Assembly (NCBI RefSeq): GCF_032854445.1
Contig: NC_088297.1
Span: 12,428,163-12,442,277, forward strand
Reading direction: 5' to 3'
From: Liolophura sinensis
Taxonomy: Eukaryota; Mollusca; Polyplacophora; Chitonida; Chitonidae
Length of the DNA stretch: 14,115 nt
Part shown: piece after piece, positions 10,401 through 14,115 of the stretch
How the letters are laid out: the number at the start of each line of letters is the position of its first letter
Numbering within the stretch: the first letter of the stretch is position 1
Program-made: the position numbers and the translations under genes
The notes under the pieces: model-generated
Database searches by the model: none
What the model saw: only the letters and a program-made list of their open reading frames with translations
Told to the model about the DNA's origin: nothing

Positions 10401-11708
10401 ATCCAGTTTTTGACTTTTTTATTTTCTTCTCAGAAACAAGGAAGCGAAAGCAACATCTTGCACCGTGCGTACTGTCGCATCTAGGCCAGGAGAGGGAACT
10501 CAGGATCGAAAACCTCTCGTCTGATTCGATCTCAAGTTACCTCTCCACTGTAGGTTCAGAAAATCAGCTACATCAAGTGCCCAGTTTGCACGGGGTTAGA
10601 AACGTCCGCCATCTGGAACGGTTGCCAAGGACGACAGCTGCTACTGGTGACGTTGAGGTTATGGTCCATGACAACCGTAATGGCAGCGTTGTAAATCCAC
10701 TTTCGCACACTAAGAAAGTCCCGAGAATCGCCCAAAGCAGTCACATTTCTCACAGAGCTGATGCTAACTCGGCCGAGGAAACAACAGCTGAAGCCTCGAG
10801 TTCTTTTGATGCCACATTGTCACGGCCTTTTTTCAAGGATGTGTGTGGGACAAATTTGAAAACTGTGGAGGAAGAAGATGACACTATGGTAAAATGTTAA
10901 GAAAAAAAGTTCGCTTTCCAGAATTAACCACGATGGACTACTTGTGATATGGTTAGGTTCACATGTATATACTTTGCACGCCCGATTAACTCTCTATTAT
11001 TTACTCTCCAATCGTACACTTAAAGTTTTCAAGCATCCTTCGGATGGTCGTTGGTTTCCCCCGAACTTTGTTCGGTTTACGCCCACCATAATGCTGGCCT
11101 CCGTGGAATAAAGGAAATATTCTTGAGTTCGGCATAAAACACCAATCAAATAAATAAACTGATCTCGCTTTTTCGAATCCAGCTCTCGCTGCTTTGGCTG
11201 TGACTTGAAGTCAAAAGGTTTATCATACACCTGGCAAAAGTTAGTCTTTTACACCCGGCACTTCAGTTCCTTCAACCCATAAACAGCCGTGAATGAAGCG
11301 AAAAACTCTTTGAGTAGGGCGTTTTTGCAGCAGATTAGTCTGTTAAATATAGCATACAAATTATATTAATTCAACATAGGTATTATACGTATTAGACTAA
11401 CAGGATATATTGTGTTACGATAACAGAATACATTTTAGCATTGGGACTGAATGGTATCCAGATGGTTACTACAAGTAGTATGCGTTTATTTTAACGGTTT
11501 ACAGGTGCTGAAGTTGCTCAGTGATGGTCGCGGAGAGCCAGACGTGGGACAAACCAACACTGTGTCCGTGGATGATCTCGATACTACAACGTCAACGATC
11601 TCTGAAGGCGAACGCCCATTTCTTGGAACGTCACGGGAAACCCCTGAGTTCGAAGCTGTAAACCCCAAAGATCATCCAAATCCCCAACTTCCGGAGACGT
11701 TTTTGTGA
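1234..11708 (+). CDS. Tandem Venus-flytrap single-pass receptor-like protein (class C GPCR ectodomain family), 5'-partial, six exons
   Basis: Joining 1234-1400, 1766-2659, 4224-5624, 6858-7143, 10434-10888 and 11505-11708 gives one frame of 1134 codons without an internal stop. Every junction has GT/AG borders and compatible phase (0,0,0,1,0). In order (window numbering): VFT1, lacking its first part, residues 1 to about 372; a cysteine linker around 373-390; complete VFT2, about 393-850; a short cysteine segment; one transmembrane helix at 886-910; a tail at 911-1134. The VFTs resemble ligand-binding domains of metabotropic glutamate receptors, which bind amino acids outside the cell. The usual cysteine-rich domain and seven-helix domain are absent. 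The tail has no kinase or cyclase motif. The role is therefore inferred: an extracellular amino-acid or small-ligand sensor, decoy or co-receptor at the plasma membrane. About 130-150 N-terminal residues plus a signal peptide should lie upstream of the window. No frameshift or stop suggests a pseudogene. Confidence 0.85.
1401..1765 (+). other. Intron (phase 0), no recognisable feature
   Basis: The donor is gtgggt at 1401 and the acceptor is 'tattttttactctag', ending at 1765. The 3' half is rich in A and T, with 'tattatatatagatattatatatttttt' serving as the pyrimidine-poor run before the acceptor. I see no repeat family or conserved element. The open frame 1606-1830 crosses the acceptor in another frame and is not coding. 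Confidence 0.75.
1766..2659 (+). CDS. Exon B: remainder of VFT1
   Basis: This exon of 298 codons is phase 0 at both ends. It starts A-I-I-S-M-V-K-R-L-E-W-S-V-V and ends F-H-Q-R-A-F-R-K|gtatga. The start corresponds to the mGluR segment where lobe 2 begins ('..W.YVS.V.TEGNYG'); here it reads 'EWSVVAILHTEDEYSRD'. The tyrosine (codon 1832-1834) aligns with mGluR1 Y236, and the aspartate of FPDS (codon 2099-2101) with D318. The segment 'GDYVTSGIHAVYALSLAAK' aligns with the mGluR segment containing K409, but that lysine is replaced, probably by tyrosine, and R323 is not evident. This fits an amino-acid pocket that does not recognise an acidic side chain, which is an inference. Sequons NAT, NHT and NVS are present. 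It is one large exon, unlike the preceding short one. Confidence 0.88.
2660..2828 (+). other. Start of intron B-C
   Basis: The donor is gtatga at 2660. The 169 bases up to the first transposon-like element hold nothing I recognise. The whole intron, 2660-4223, is phase 0. Confidence 0.7.
2829..3258. mobile_element. Inverted-repeat (MITE-like) element with TA flanks, about 430 bp
   Basis: The two ends are imperfect inverted repeats of about 90 bp. The left end reads gcacaaagctaagctggaca from 2831. The reverse complement of the right end reads gctcaaagctaagtttgaca from 3257. The arms continue through 'cactaaaaaa.cggctcaaa' on both sides (left to about 2914, right from about 3160). A TA dinucleotide flanks each end (2829-2830 and 3258 onward, 'gagcTAatc'). 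TA target-site duplication is the mark of Tc1/mariner-type insertion, so a non-autonomous element of that kind is likely. The inside has no transposase. The 128-codon minus-strand open frame through it is not family-like. Confidence 0.75.
3335..3792. mobile_element. Foldback/MITE element with long inverted arms and internal 20-bp repeats
   Basis: The left arm (from 3335) reads ccggtggctcatatacgaca, then 'ttaacttttgtaactttttctta' with small changes, then 'ggtttccac..gggtgaaaac'. The right arm, read in reverse from 3792, gives acggtggccatatacgacat, then the same 'cttttgtaactttttct.tggtttccacc.gggtgaaaac'. The arms match over more than 100 bp. Between them lies a non-repeated core (about 3500-3660). 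No coding capacity is visible. It lies inside the intron before the VFT2 exon, in transcribed DNA, so the RNA could form a long hairpin. Confidence 0.8.
3394..3500. repeat. 20-bp tandem repeat within the foldback arm
   Basis: About four copies of a 20-bp unit, 'gtttccacctgggtgaaaaca' with one-base variants, lie head to tail at about 3394-3474. An inverted copy, 'ttttcacccaggtgaaac', follows directly. The right arm has related but less regular copies (about 3665-3735). Translated, the repeat gives an F-H-L-G-E-N-S periodic peptide in frame 3282-3503, which I take as a by-product of the repeat. Confidence 0.85.
3793..4223 (+). other. End of intron B-C, no recognisable feature
   Basis: About 430 bases of AT-rich intron without a repeat family I can name. 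It ends with the acceptor 'gggtatgttttgcaccttccag' at 4223. The open reading frame continues upstream of the acceptor to 4200, but the splice site gives the phase-0 join to exon B and the expected mGluR-like sequence across the junction (R-A-F-R-K | V-G-S-Y). Confidence 0.7.
4224..5624 (+). CDS. Exon C: cysteine linker plus complete VFT2 on one exon
   Basis: This exon of 467 codons is phase 0 at both ends (acceptor at 4223, donor CCA|gtatgt at 5625). Residues 1-19 finish VFT1 ('VGSYRQNGSLQLKE..'). Next comes a short S-V-C-R-T-P-C-R-E-C motif like the start of the mGluR cysteine-rich domain, but the rest of that domain is missing and a new VFT begins at G-D-V-L-L-A-G-F-F-S-L-H. CG and DDC cysteines match the conserved lobe-1 disulfide. 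Pocket residues by eye: the serines of GSESS, serine for T188 in SPGSSSPD, aspartate of ASD (codon 4782-4784), tyrosine of NNNYG (codon 4866-4868), aspartate of LGD (codon 5103-5105) and lysine of FKVRN (codon 5361-5363, K409 position). The arginine matching R78 seems absent. An NGS sequon is present. The frame reads past the donor to 5651 before a stop. Confidence 0.9.
5690..5850 (+). mobile_element. SINE-like molluscan interspersed repeat, internally deleted (copy a)
   Basis: The 5' part reads tttatttggttggtgttttacgcc, then 'cccaagagtatttcacttattcgacgaatgccagtat'. This is the head of a repeat that I know from many molluscan genomes and that occurs three more times in this window on the other strand. 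The middle section is missing: the sequence jumps at about 5763 to the tail 'gaactggacttaaactcacagcgatcac.ttggtgacagactcctg'. No target-site duplication is clear. Confidence 0.7.
5950..6605. mobile_element. Long foldback transposon-like element
   Basis: Imperfect inverted arms enclose a core of about 190 bp. The inner arms are the clearest: 'tcctactgcatcatgtgacc...aatgttaggcagc' at about 6146-6185 pairs with 'gctgcctaacatttttgacatgatacagtagga' at about 6376-6412. Further out, 'gagtttcgagttagaact' (about 6102) pairs with 'agttcgaactcgaaactt' (about 6428). Outer segments on both sides repeat a motif of the form 'gccgcgttcacac...atttgtcgaattcgac', twice in each arm, so each arm seems to be an internal duplication. 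The exact outer ends are uncertain. The core carries a short minus-strand coding-like remnant at 6208-6312. Confidence 0.65.
6208..6312 (-). pseudogene. Small coding remnant inside the foldback element, SAP-like helix motif
   Basis: On the minus strand an acceptor-like 'aacttacag' is followed by an open segment of 34 codons ending in tga at 6210-6208. It begins R-H-T-L-E-E-I-E-E-L, passes through 'ICELEKFLKERGV', and ends S-E-A-Q-C-D-K-stop. The 'L..ELEKFLKERG' pattern is like the first helix of SAP-type domains, which are common in transposon and DNA-binding proteins of invertebrates. I take it as a leftover exon of the parent transposon rather than a host gene. The match is short, so this is tentative. 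Confidence 0.35.
6607..6775. repeat. Short inverted repeat (small MITE or foldback arm)
   Basis: The left arm, 6607-6634, reads ggaatacatagtcgacgctg then attggctg. The reverse complement of 6747-6775 reads gggatacagaatcgtcgctg then attggctgg. The arms match at about 23 of 28 positions around a loop of about 112 bp. It abuts the larger foldback element and may be part of it or a separate insertion. It ends about 80 bp before exon D. Confidence 0.6.
6858..7143 (+). CDS. Exon D: juxtamembrane cysteine segment and single transmembrane helix
   Basis: The exon enters in phase 0 (V-A-K-Y-S-P...) and leaves after AGA G in phase 1, donor gtgagt at 7144. Its first part closes VFT2. Then 'NWTSSCTSSEVCPSC' holds a sequon and three cysteines and resembles the very start of an mGluR cysteine-rich domain, cut short. 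After a proline- and asparagine-containing stalk, 25 hydrophobic residues (7053-7127, starting I-P-V-A-I-L-V-I-V and ending A-V-V-V-V) form one transmembrane helix. R-K-S-R-R follows as a positive stop-transfer, placing the tail in the cytoplasm. If the intron were retained, translation would stop at 7149-7151 after R-R-G-E, giving an isoform with almost no tail. Confidence 0.88.
7144..7550 (+). other. Start of intron D-E, no recognisable feature
   Basis: About 400 bases of AT-rich intron after the strong donor gtgagt. I see no repeat, exon or RNA gene. A possible acceptor 'ttgttgcag' at about 7540 leads into the repeat below and not into a coding exon. Confidence 0.65.
7551..7780 (+). mobile_element. 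Second SINE-like molluscan repeat, degraded
   Basis: Recognisable stretches in order are 'cttcactgagacgaattaccgaaggcag', 'agccattatactgatacgggtcaaccagtc', 'cccttcatgctgaacgccaagcgaggaagttacaac', 'tcttttaaggtcttaggtgtgac' and 'gatctcccgctcccgaagcgaacac'. This succession matches from memory an interspersed repeat that is frequent in molluscan genomes. It differs from copies a-d of the other family. The end 'tcgatccaggtttgaccctggatctcc' resembles a tRNA B-box region, fitting a tRNA-derived tail, but no functional tRNA is present. Confidence 0.6.
7781..7955 (+). other. Intron sequence between the SINE-like repeat and the minisatellite
   Basis: About 175 bases without a recognisable feature. The end (about 7950) has a short run of 'acacacac', which may have seeded the neighbouring tandem array. 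Confidence 0.55.
7956..10133. repeat. 37-bp minisatellite, about 58 units, with higher-order organisation
   Basis: The basic unit is 37 bp: gaatagaccagcagtctaca, then cgtgcacatccatacct. Roughly 58 units run head to tail. Most of the array alternates two variants, one with 'cacgtggatatgctcacc' and one with 'cacatgcacatccatacc', making a 74-bp dimer. A rarer marker unit, 'cacgtgtacaaaccacacc', occurs at about 8675, 9086, 9311 and 9758, each copy after the first preceded by 'tacacaacagcag', so larger blocks were also copied. Edge units (before about 8250 and after about 9900) are more diverged. A CACGTG palindrome sits in many units. The array is inside the intron between the membrane exon and the first tail exon. 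Confidence 0.95.
10134..10433 (+). other. End of intron D-E, no recognisable feature
   Basis: About 300 AT-rich bases. They end in a good pyrimidine tract and acceptor, 'tttttgacttttttattttcttctcag', at 10433. The open frame 10132-10368 has no family resemblance and lies wholly within the intron. Confidence 0.65.
10434..10888 (+). CDS. Exon E: first part of the cytoplasmic tail
   Basis: The first two bases complete a glutamate codon begun in exon D (phase 1), followed by T-R-K-R-K-Q-H-L. It encodes 152 residues and ends D-D-T-M|gtaaaa in phase 0. The sequence is basic at first, then rich in serine and threonine with a histidine-containing middle, and ends with an acidic run (T-V-E-E-E-D-D). 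The single tyrosine is in S-S-Y-L-S-T-V. No kinase, cyclase, death or adaptor domain is recognisable, and it looks mostly disordered. The donor is weak (A at +5); reading through it adds V-K-C and a stop at 10898-10900, so a shorter isoform is possible. Confidence 0.75.
10998..11157 (-). mobile_element. SINE-like molluscan repeat (copy b), minus strand
   Basis: Read on the minus strand it begins 'tttatttatttgattggtgttttatgcc', then 'gaactcaagaatatttcctttattccacgg', then 'ccagcattatggtgggcg', and goes on to 'gtacgattggagag'. It is the same family as the copies at 5690, 13166 and 13776. The distal part of the repeat (the 'agccagcatgagctgg' segment) is absent or very diverged here. Confidence 0.75.
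11325..11452. mobile_element. Palindromic MITE, partial copy 1
   Basis: The sequence 'gcagcagattagtctgttaaatata' to 'tattagactaaca' and then 'acgataacagaatacattttagcattgggactgaat' matches the other two copies. The first part is the reverse complement of the core of copy 2 (about 12790-12870). The second part matches the copy-2 right arm (about 12870-12900). One outer arm is missing. Confidence 0.7.
11505..11708 (+). CDS. Exon F: C-terminal part of the cytoplasmic tail and stop
   Basis: Phase-0 entry with V-L-K-L-L-S-D-G-R-G-E, then 67 residues ending P-E-T-F-L and a TGA stop at 11706-11708. The segment is rich in T, S, D, E and P ('DDLDTTTSTISEGE'), fits a disordered tail, and has no domain that I recognise. 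The join to exon E keeps the frame. This exon is the least certain of the six because it has no homologous family to support it; the evidence is the good acceptor, compatible phase and matching composition. Confidence 0.65.
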   Translation: MLKLLSDGRGEPDVGQTNTVSVDDLDTTTSTISEGERPFLGTSRETPEFEAVNPKDHPNPQLPETFL

Positions 11709-12725
11709 TACAATCGATTCATGGACAAGGAACTAAATGACTGGCTATACCAGAGGTCATGTCCTTTGAACTCTTCAGGTCTTACTCCGGCATCTTTGTT
11801 GAGTAATACAAATACGTGTAACACGTTTCGACTAATGAAATGTGAGAGAAAAAGAGCTTTTTTGATCAATCAGAGTGTCAGCTTTCAGGGCACTGGAGAT
11901 TTGAGGTCAGAATTGACAATGTCAAACCATTTGGATTTCTGTAGAAACAACATCTGACTGAAGATATATGCTGAGGCGTTTCAGTGGATATAATATAAAA
12001 GACAACAGTATAGAGAGCAAAACTCGAGCATCGACGACACTGTGATATTCAGTAAATGGCCACATCTAGCCGTTGGAGCACGGTCTCCTGTCAGTTTACC
12101 CCGGTTACGTTTTTTTCTATCTGGTCATGAACAGTAAATGCTTCAGCAGCAGGAATTCACACGTCCCCTGGCAGCATGACTTAGGTAAAAACAAATGCAG
12201 TGATGCTAATTGCAATTTATTAGGCGTAACTGGTCTAGAATTACTAATATGCTGTGTGTATGTCATCATATGTAATATACAAAAAGCATTGGGTGACCGA
12301 GACAAAACTAATCTATAGCTGGGTCGAATTACCTGCAGTGTTCAGTTCAGTGAAGGGTCGTACAGCAAGCAGCACAGTGGAAGAGAACAGTAAACATCGC
12401 GAAGGTGCCAGGCTGTCATTTTTTTTTATTGTAAGTTACGGCTGTCATAGCTGACAATCCCTTCGTGCAAGAGGGTGTCGATTGTTAGTTAGGGCTACGA
12501 TCGTGGTCTTGGGGATATACAGCCAGCCTAGGCCTACGATCCTTTCATCACAGCGACGCCATGCATCTCCTCAATTATCGTCATTGTTCATCTACTCAAA
12601 TTAACATTGTATAAAGCCTTTTTTCTTAGACGCCTATGGTATAGTGAATGTATTCCAGAATGGTTGCCTAACATTTCTGACAGGTCACCTGGTACAATGA
12701 AGTATTTTTAATATGTGAATGATAT

Positions 12726-12935
12726 GCAGAAAATCTGTTATCTGAGTGGTTCTAGAATGTATTCTGTTATTATGATAGTTTTTTCTGTCATATTTAACAT
12801 AGTATTCTGTTAGTCTAATAGAATGTTGATTTAATAGAATATGTGTTATATTTAACAGATTAATTTGCTGCAGTAACAGATTACATTCTAGCATCACTCA
12901 AATAACAGGCTTTCCGTTAAATTTAGCAGATTATT
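12726..12935. mobile_element. Palindromic MITE, copy 2
   Basis: The left arm 'gcagaaaatctgttatctgagtggttctagaatgtattctgttat' pairs with the reverse complement of the right arm, 'aacggaaagcctgttatttgagtgatgctagaatgtaatctgttac'. The core is AT-rich, with repeated 'ttctgtta' and 'taacaga' motifs. The element is about 210 bp with no coding capacity. Related copies are at 11325 and 13522. It lies within the presumed 3'UTR of the receptor gene. Confidence 0.8.
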
Positions 12936-12998
12936 TTTTTGCGTATATGTAAAATTTAACCTGTATTGTATTGGTCATCGTGTACATAGGTATTTGTA

Positions 12999-13004
12999 AA
13001 TAAA
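12999..13004 (+). promoter_or_regulatory. Polyadenylation signal AATAAA
   Basis: A canonical AATAAA is followed within 20-45 bases by T- and GT-rich sequence ('gtttttgctttaatgg', then 'ggttgttttttttatc'), the usual layout of a cleavage site. It is the first such hexamer after the receptor stop codon that I can find. AATAAA strings further on are in repeat tails. Confidence 0.5.
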
Positions 13005-13025
13005 GTTTTTGCTTTAATGGATTGT

Positions 13026-13165
13026 TTCATGGTTGTTTTTTTTATCTTTCCACCATCGTAAGTCAATTGTTCTGTAAGTCAGTCTATTTCCTTTTATGGC
13101 AGATCTACAGCTGATCGGGTTGTATAACATAGCTTCCGCGGTAAACATAAGCTTTTTGACCCCAG
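13026..13165. other. Sequence after the presumed gene end, no recognisable feature
   Basis: About 140 bases between the probable cleavage site and the next SINE-like copy. Part of it may be a further diverged piece of that repeat, but I cannot show it. Confidence 0.4.
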
Positions 13166-13370
13166 AATGCGGTCGCTGATAGTTCAAGTCTACCTCATGC
13201 TGGCTTCCTCTCCAATTGTACGTTGAAAAAGTCAGCAGCCTTCGAATGCTCGTTGGTATTCCCCCGAGCACTGTCCGGTTTGTACCCACCATAATGCTGG
13301 CCGCTATCGTATAAGTGAAATATTCTTGAGTACGGTGTAAAACATTTGTGAAATAAACAAATAAATAAGT
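13166..13370 (-). mobile_element. SINE-like molluscan repeat (copy c), the most complete copy
   Basis: Read on the minus strand: an A/T-rich head 'tttatttgtttatttcacaaatgttttacacc', then 'gtactcaagaatatttcacttatacgatagcggccagcattatggtgggtac', then a middle part with 'gggggaataccaacgagcattcgaaggctgctgac', then 'gtacaattggagaggaagccagcatgaggtagacttgaact' and 'agcgaccgcatt'. The order is as expected for the family. It shows the middle that copy a lacks. Confidence 0.8.
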
Positions 13371-13521
13371 AAACGTAGGCTCTTGATCCATGTGCAAATG
13401 AGATCGAATCGACCTTCAGCAGAATTATTTAAGATTAAATAAGATAAAAGTTTTGTATCTACACTACTTTAGTTATCTTATGACATTTTGTTTCCCTTTA
13501 GAGCTAGTCCCAAAAAATAAT

Positions 13522-13731
13522 TAGTTTATTTTAACAGAAAGGCTGTTGTCTGAGTGGTGCTAAAATGTATTTACCCTAGCATAATAATGTGTCATATCCA
13601 ACATCCTGTAAGTCTAATGCAGTCGTTGTACTGTATTAAAAGAATAGATGTGCTATATTTATTCTGCTGCTATAACGCAATACACTTGAGCGTCACTCGG
13701 ACAACAGACTTTCTGTTAAAATTAACAGAAT
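13522..13731. mobile_element. Palindromic MITE, copy 3
   Basis: The left arm 'ttattttaacagaaaggctgttgtctgagtggtgctaaaatgtat' pairs with the reverse complement of the right end, 'ttaattttaacagaaagtctgttgtccgagtgacgctcaagtgtat'. These are about 45-bp inverted ends around a core of about 115 bp. The arms carry the same 'ctgttRtcYgagtgRYgct' motif as copy 2. It is complete at both ends and has no coding capacity. Confidence 0.8.
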
Positions 13732-13775
13732 GGTCCTTGGAGGGTATGACATCGATCTGCAGAATTTCTTCTCTG

Positions 13776-13888
13776 CTGTGCCCGTTTTCCTGCCACTATA
13801 ATGATGGCTGCCGTTGTATAAGTGAAATATTTTTCAGCAGGTGTCAAACACCAATCAAATACATAAATAAATAAATAAATAAATAAAC
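13776..13888 (-). mobile_element. SINE-like molluscan repeat (copy d), truncated, with an (ATAA)n tail
   Basis: Read on the minus strand: repeated 'ttta' units (13863-13887), 'gatttgattggtgtttgacacctgctgaaaaatatttcacttatacaacggcagccatcatta', then 'gtggcaggaaaacgggca'. It stops there, about 110 bp into the family sequence. The tandem tetranucleotide at the head is the same in kind as in copies b and c but longer. Confidence 0.75.
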
Positions 13889-14115
13889 CGATTTTTAGAG
13901 TAAGATGAGATGAGTTCAGATTCAGATGAAATGTGCTGACAGTTTAATTTTCGTGCAGATGAACAGTTGTCTTCCGACTGTAATTTTTCAGCCACTTGCT
14001 TAGTTAGACAGGCTAGGTGTTGTAAAGGTTCAACATCGTCTCGTGCTTTTTTGTGGCTAAATTGCGGTAAAGGTAGGCCTTATTACAGCAACAATCCACC
14101 GATACGATGTAAACC
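13889..14115. other. End of window, no recognisable feature
   Basis: About 230 bases downstream of the last repeat. I find no exon, repeat family or RNA gene. Confidence 0.5.

Larger units (their letters stand above)
10889..11504 (+). other. Intron E-F (phase 0)
   Basis: The donor is gtaaaa at 10889 and the acceptor 'ttattttaacggtttacag' ends at 11504. It holds a SINE-like copy (10998-11157) and a palindromic MITE copy (11325-11452). The MITE ends about 50 bp before the acceptor, close to where a branch point would be expected. Confidence 0.7.
11709..13025 (+). other. Probable 3' untranslated region
   Basis: After the stop codon at 11708 there is no further coding exon that I can support. 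The next good polyadenylation signal is AATAAA at 12999-13004, which would give a 3'UTR of about 1.3 kb. It includes a complete palindromic MITE (12726-12935) and a possible solo transposon end near 12664. The open frames in this part (11721-11957, 12073-12318, 12254-12454) have no family resemblance. The extent is an inference from the signal alone. Confidence 0.45.

Noticed and set aside
6858-11708. A classical metabotropic glutamate receptor (class C GPCR)
   Set aside because: Only one hydrophobic helix is encoded (7053-7127). The following exons are hydrophilic and end in a stop, and no seven-helix exon is found to the end of the window.
10434-11708. Venus kinase receptor or receptor guanylate cyclase
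   Set aside because: The tail has no glycine loop, catalytic kinase motifs or cyclase motifs, and is too short for either.
1234-11708. A pseudogene of an mGluR
   Set aside because: All six exons are open, splice sites are sound, and phases match. Pocket residues, disulfide cysteines and sequons are kept, which points to a gene under constraint.
12440-12560. A structured or repeat element around 'ggctacgatcgtggtcttgg...gcctacgatcc'
   Set aside because: Only short, weak inverted matches were found, and there was no second copy in the window.

Overview
This window looks like nuclear DNA of an invertebrate, most likely a mollusc (gastropod or bivalve). The signs are spliced exons with GT/AG borders, low coding density, minisatellites, inverted-repeat elements, and several copies of two interspersed repeats that I know from molluscan genomes. 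One carries the 'ggtgttttacgcc...aagtatttcacttat' core. The other carries 'gcactgagacg...atgctgaacgccaagc...'. The species cannot be fixed from the sequence alone.

One real gene is visible, on the + strand from 1234 to 11708, with its 5' end outside the window. Six exons (1234-1400, 1766-2659, 4224-5624, 6858-7143, 10434-10888, 11505-11708) join with matching intron phases into one open frame of 1134 codons. The product is a receptor-like membrane protein. It has the C-terminal part of one metabotropic-glutamate-receptor-like Venus flytrap (VFT) domain, a short cysteine linker, a second complete VFT carried on one exon, a second short cysteine segment, one transmembrane helix, and a cytoplasmic tail of about 224 residues. 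No seven-helix domain, full cysteine-rich domain, kinase or cyclase is present. Both VFTs keep most residues that bind the amino-acid backbone in glutamate receptors. This tandem-VFT, single-pass receptor is the main finding.

Layout: 1-905, a 71-bp minisatellite; 906-2659, the first two exons; 2660-4223, an intron holding two inverted-repeat elements, the second with internal 20-bp repeats; 4224-5624, the VFT2 exon; 5625-6857, an intron with a SINE-like repeat, a long foldback element carrying a small coding remnant, and a short inverted repeat; 6858-7143, the membrane-anchor exon; 7144-10433, a large intron with a second SINE-like repeat and about 2.2 kb of 37-bp minisatellite organised in higher-order units; 10434-11708, two tail exons separated by an intron with a SINE and a palindromic MITE; 11709 to about 13025, a probable 3'UTR ending at a polyadenylation signal; then repeats to the end of the window.

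The noncoding part is dominated by non-autonomous mobile elements. One palindromic MITE family occurs three times within 2.4 kb, and one SINE family occurs four times in the window. All identifications are by eye; no database search was possible.
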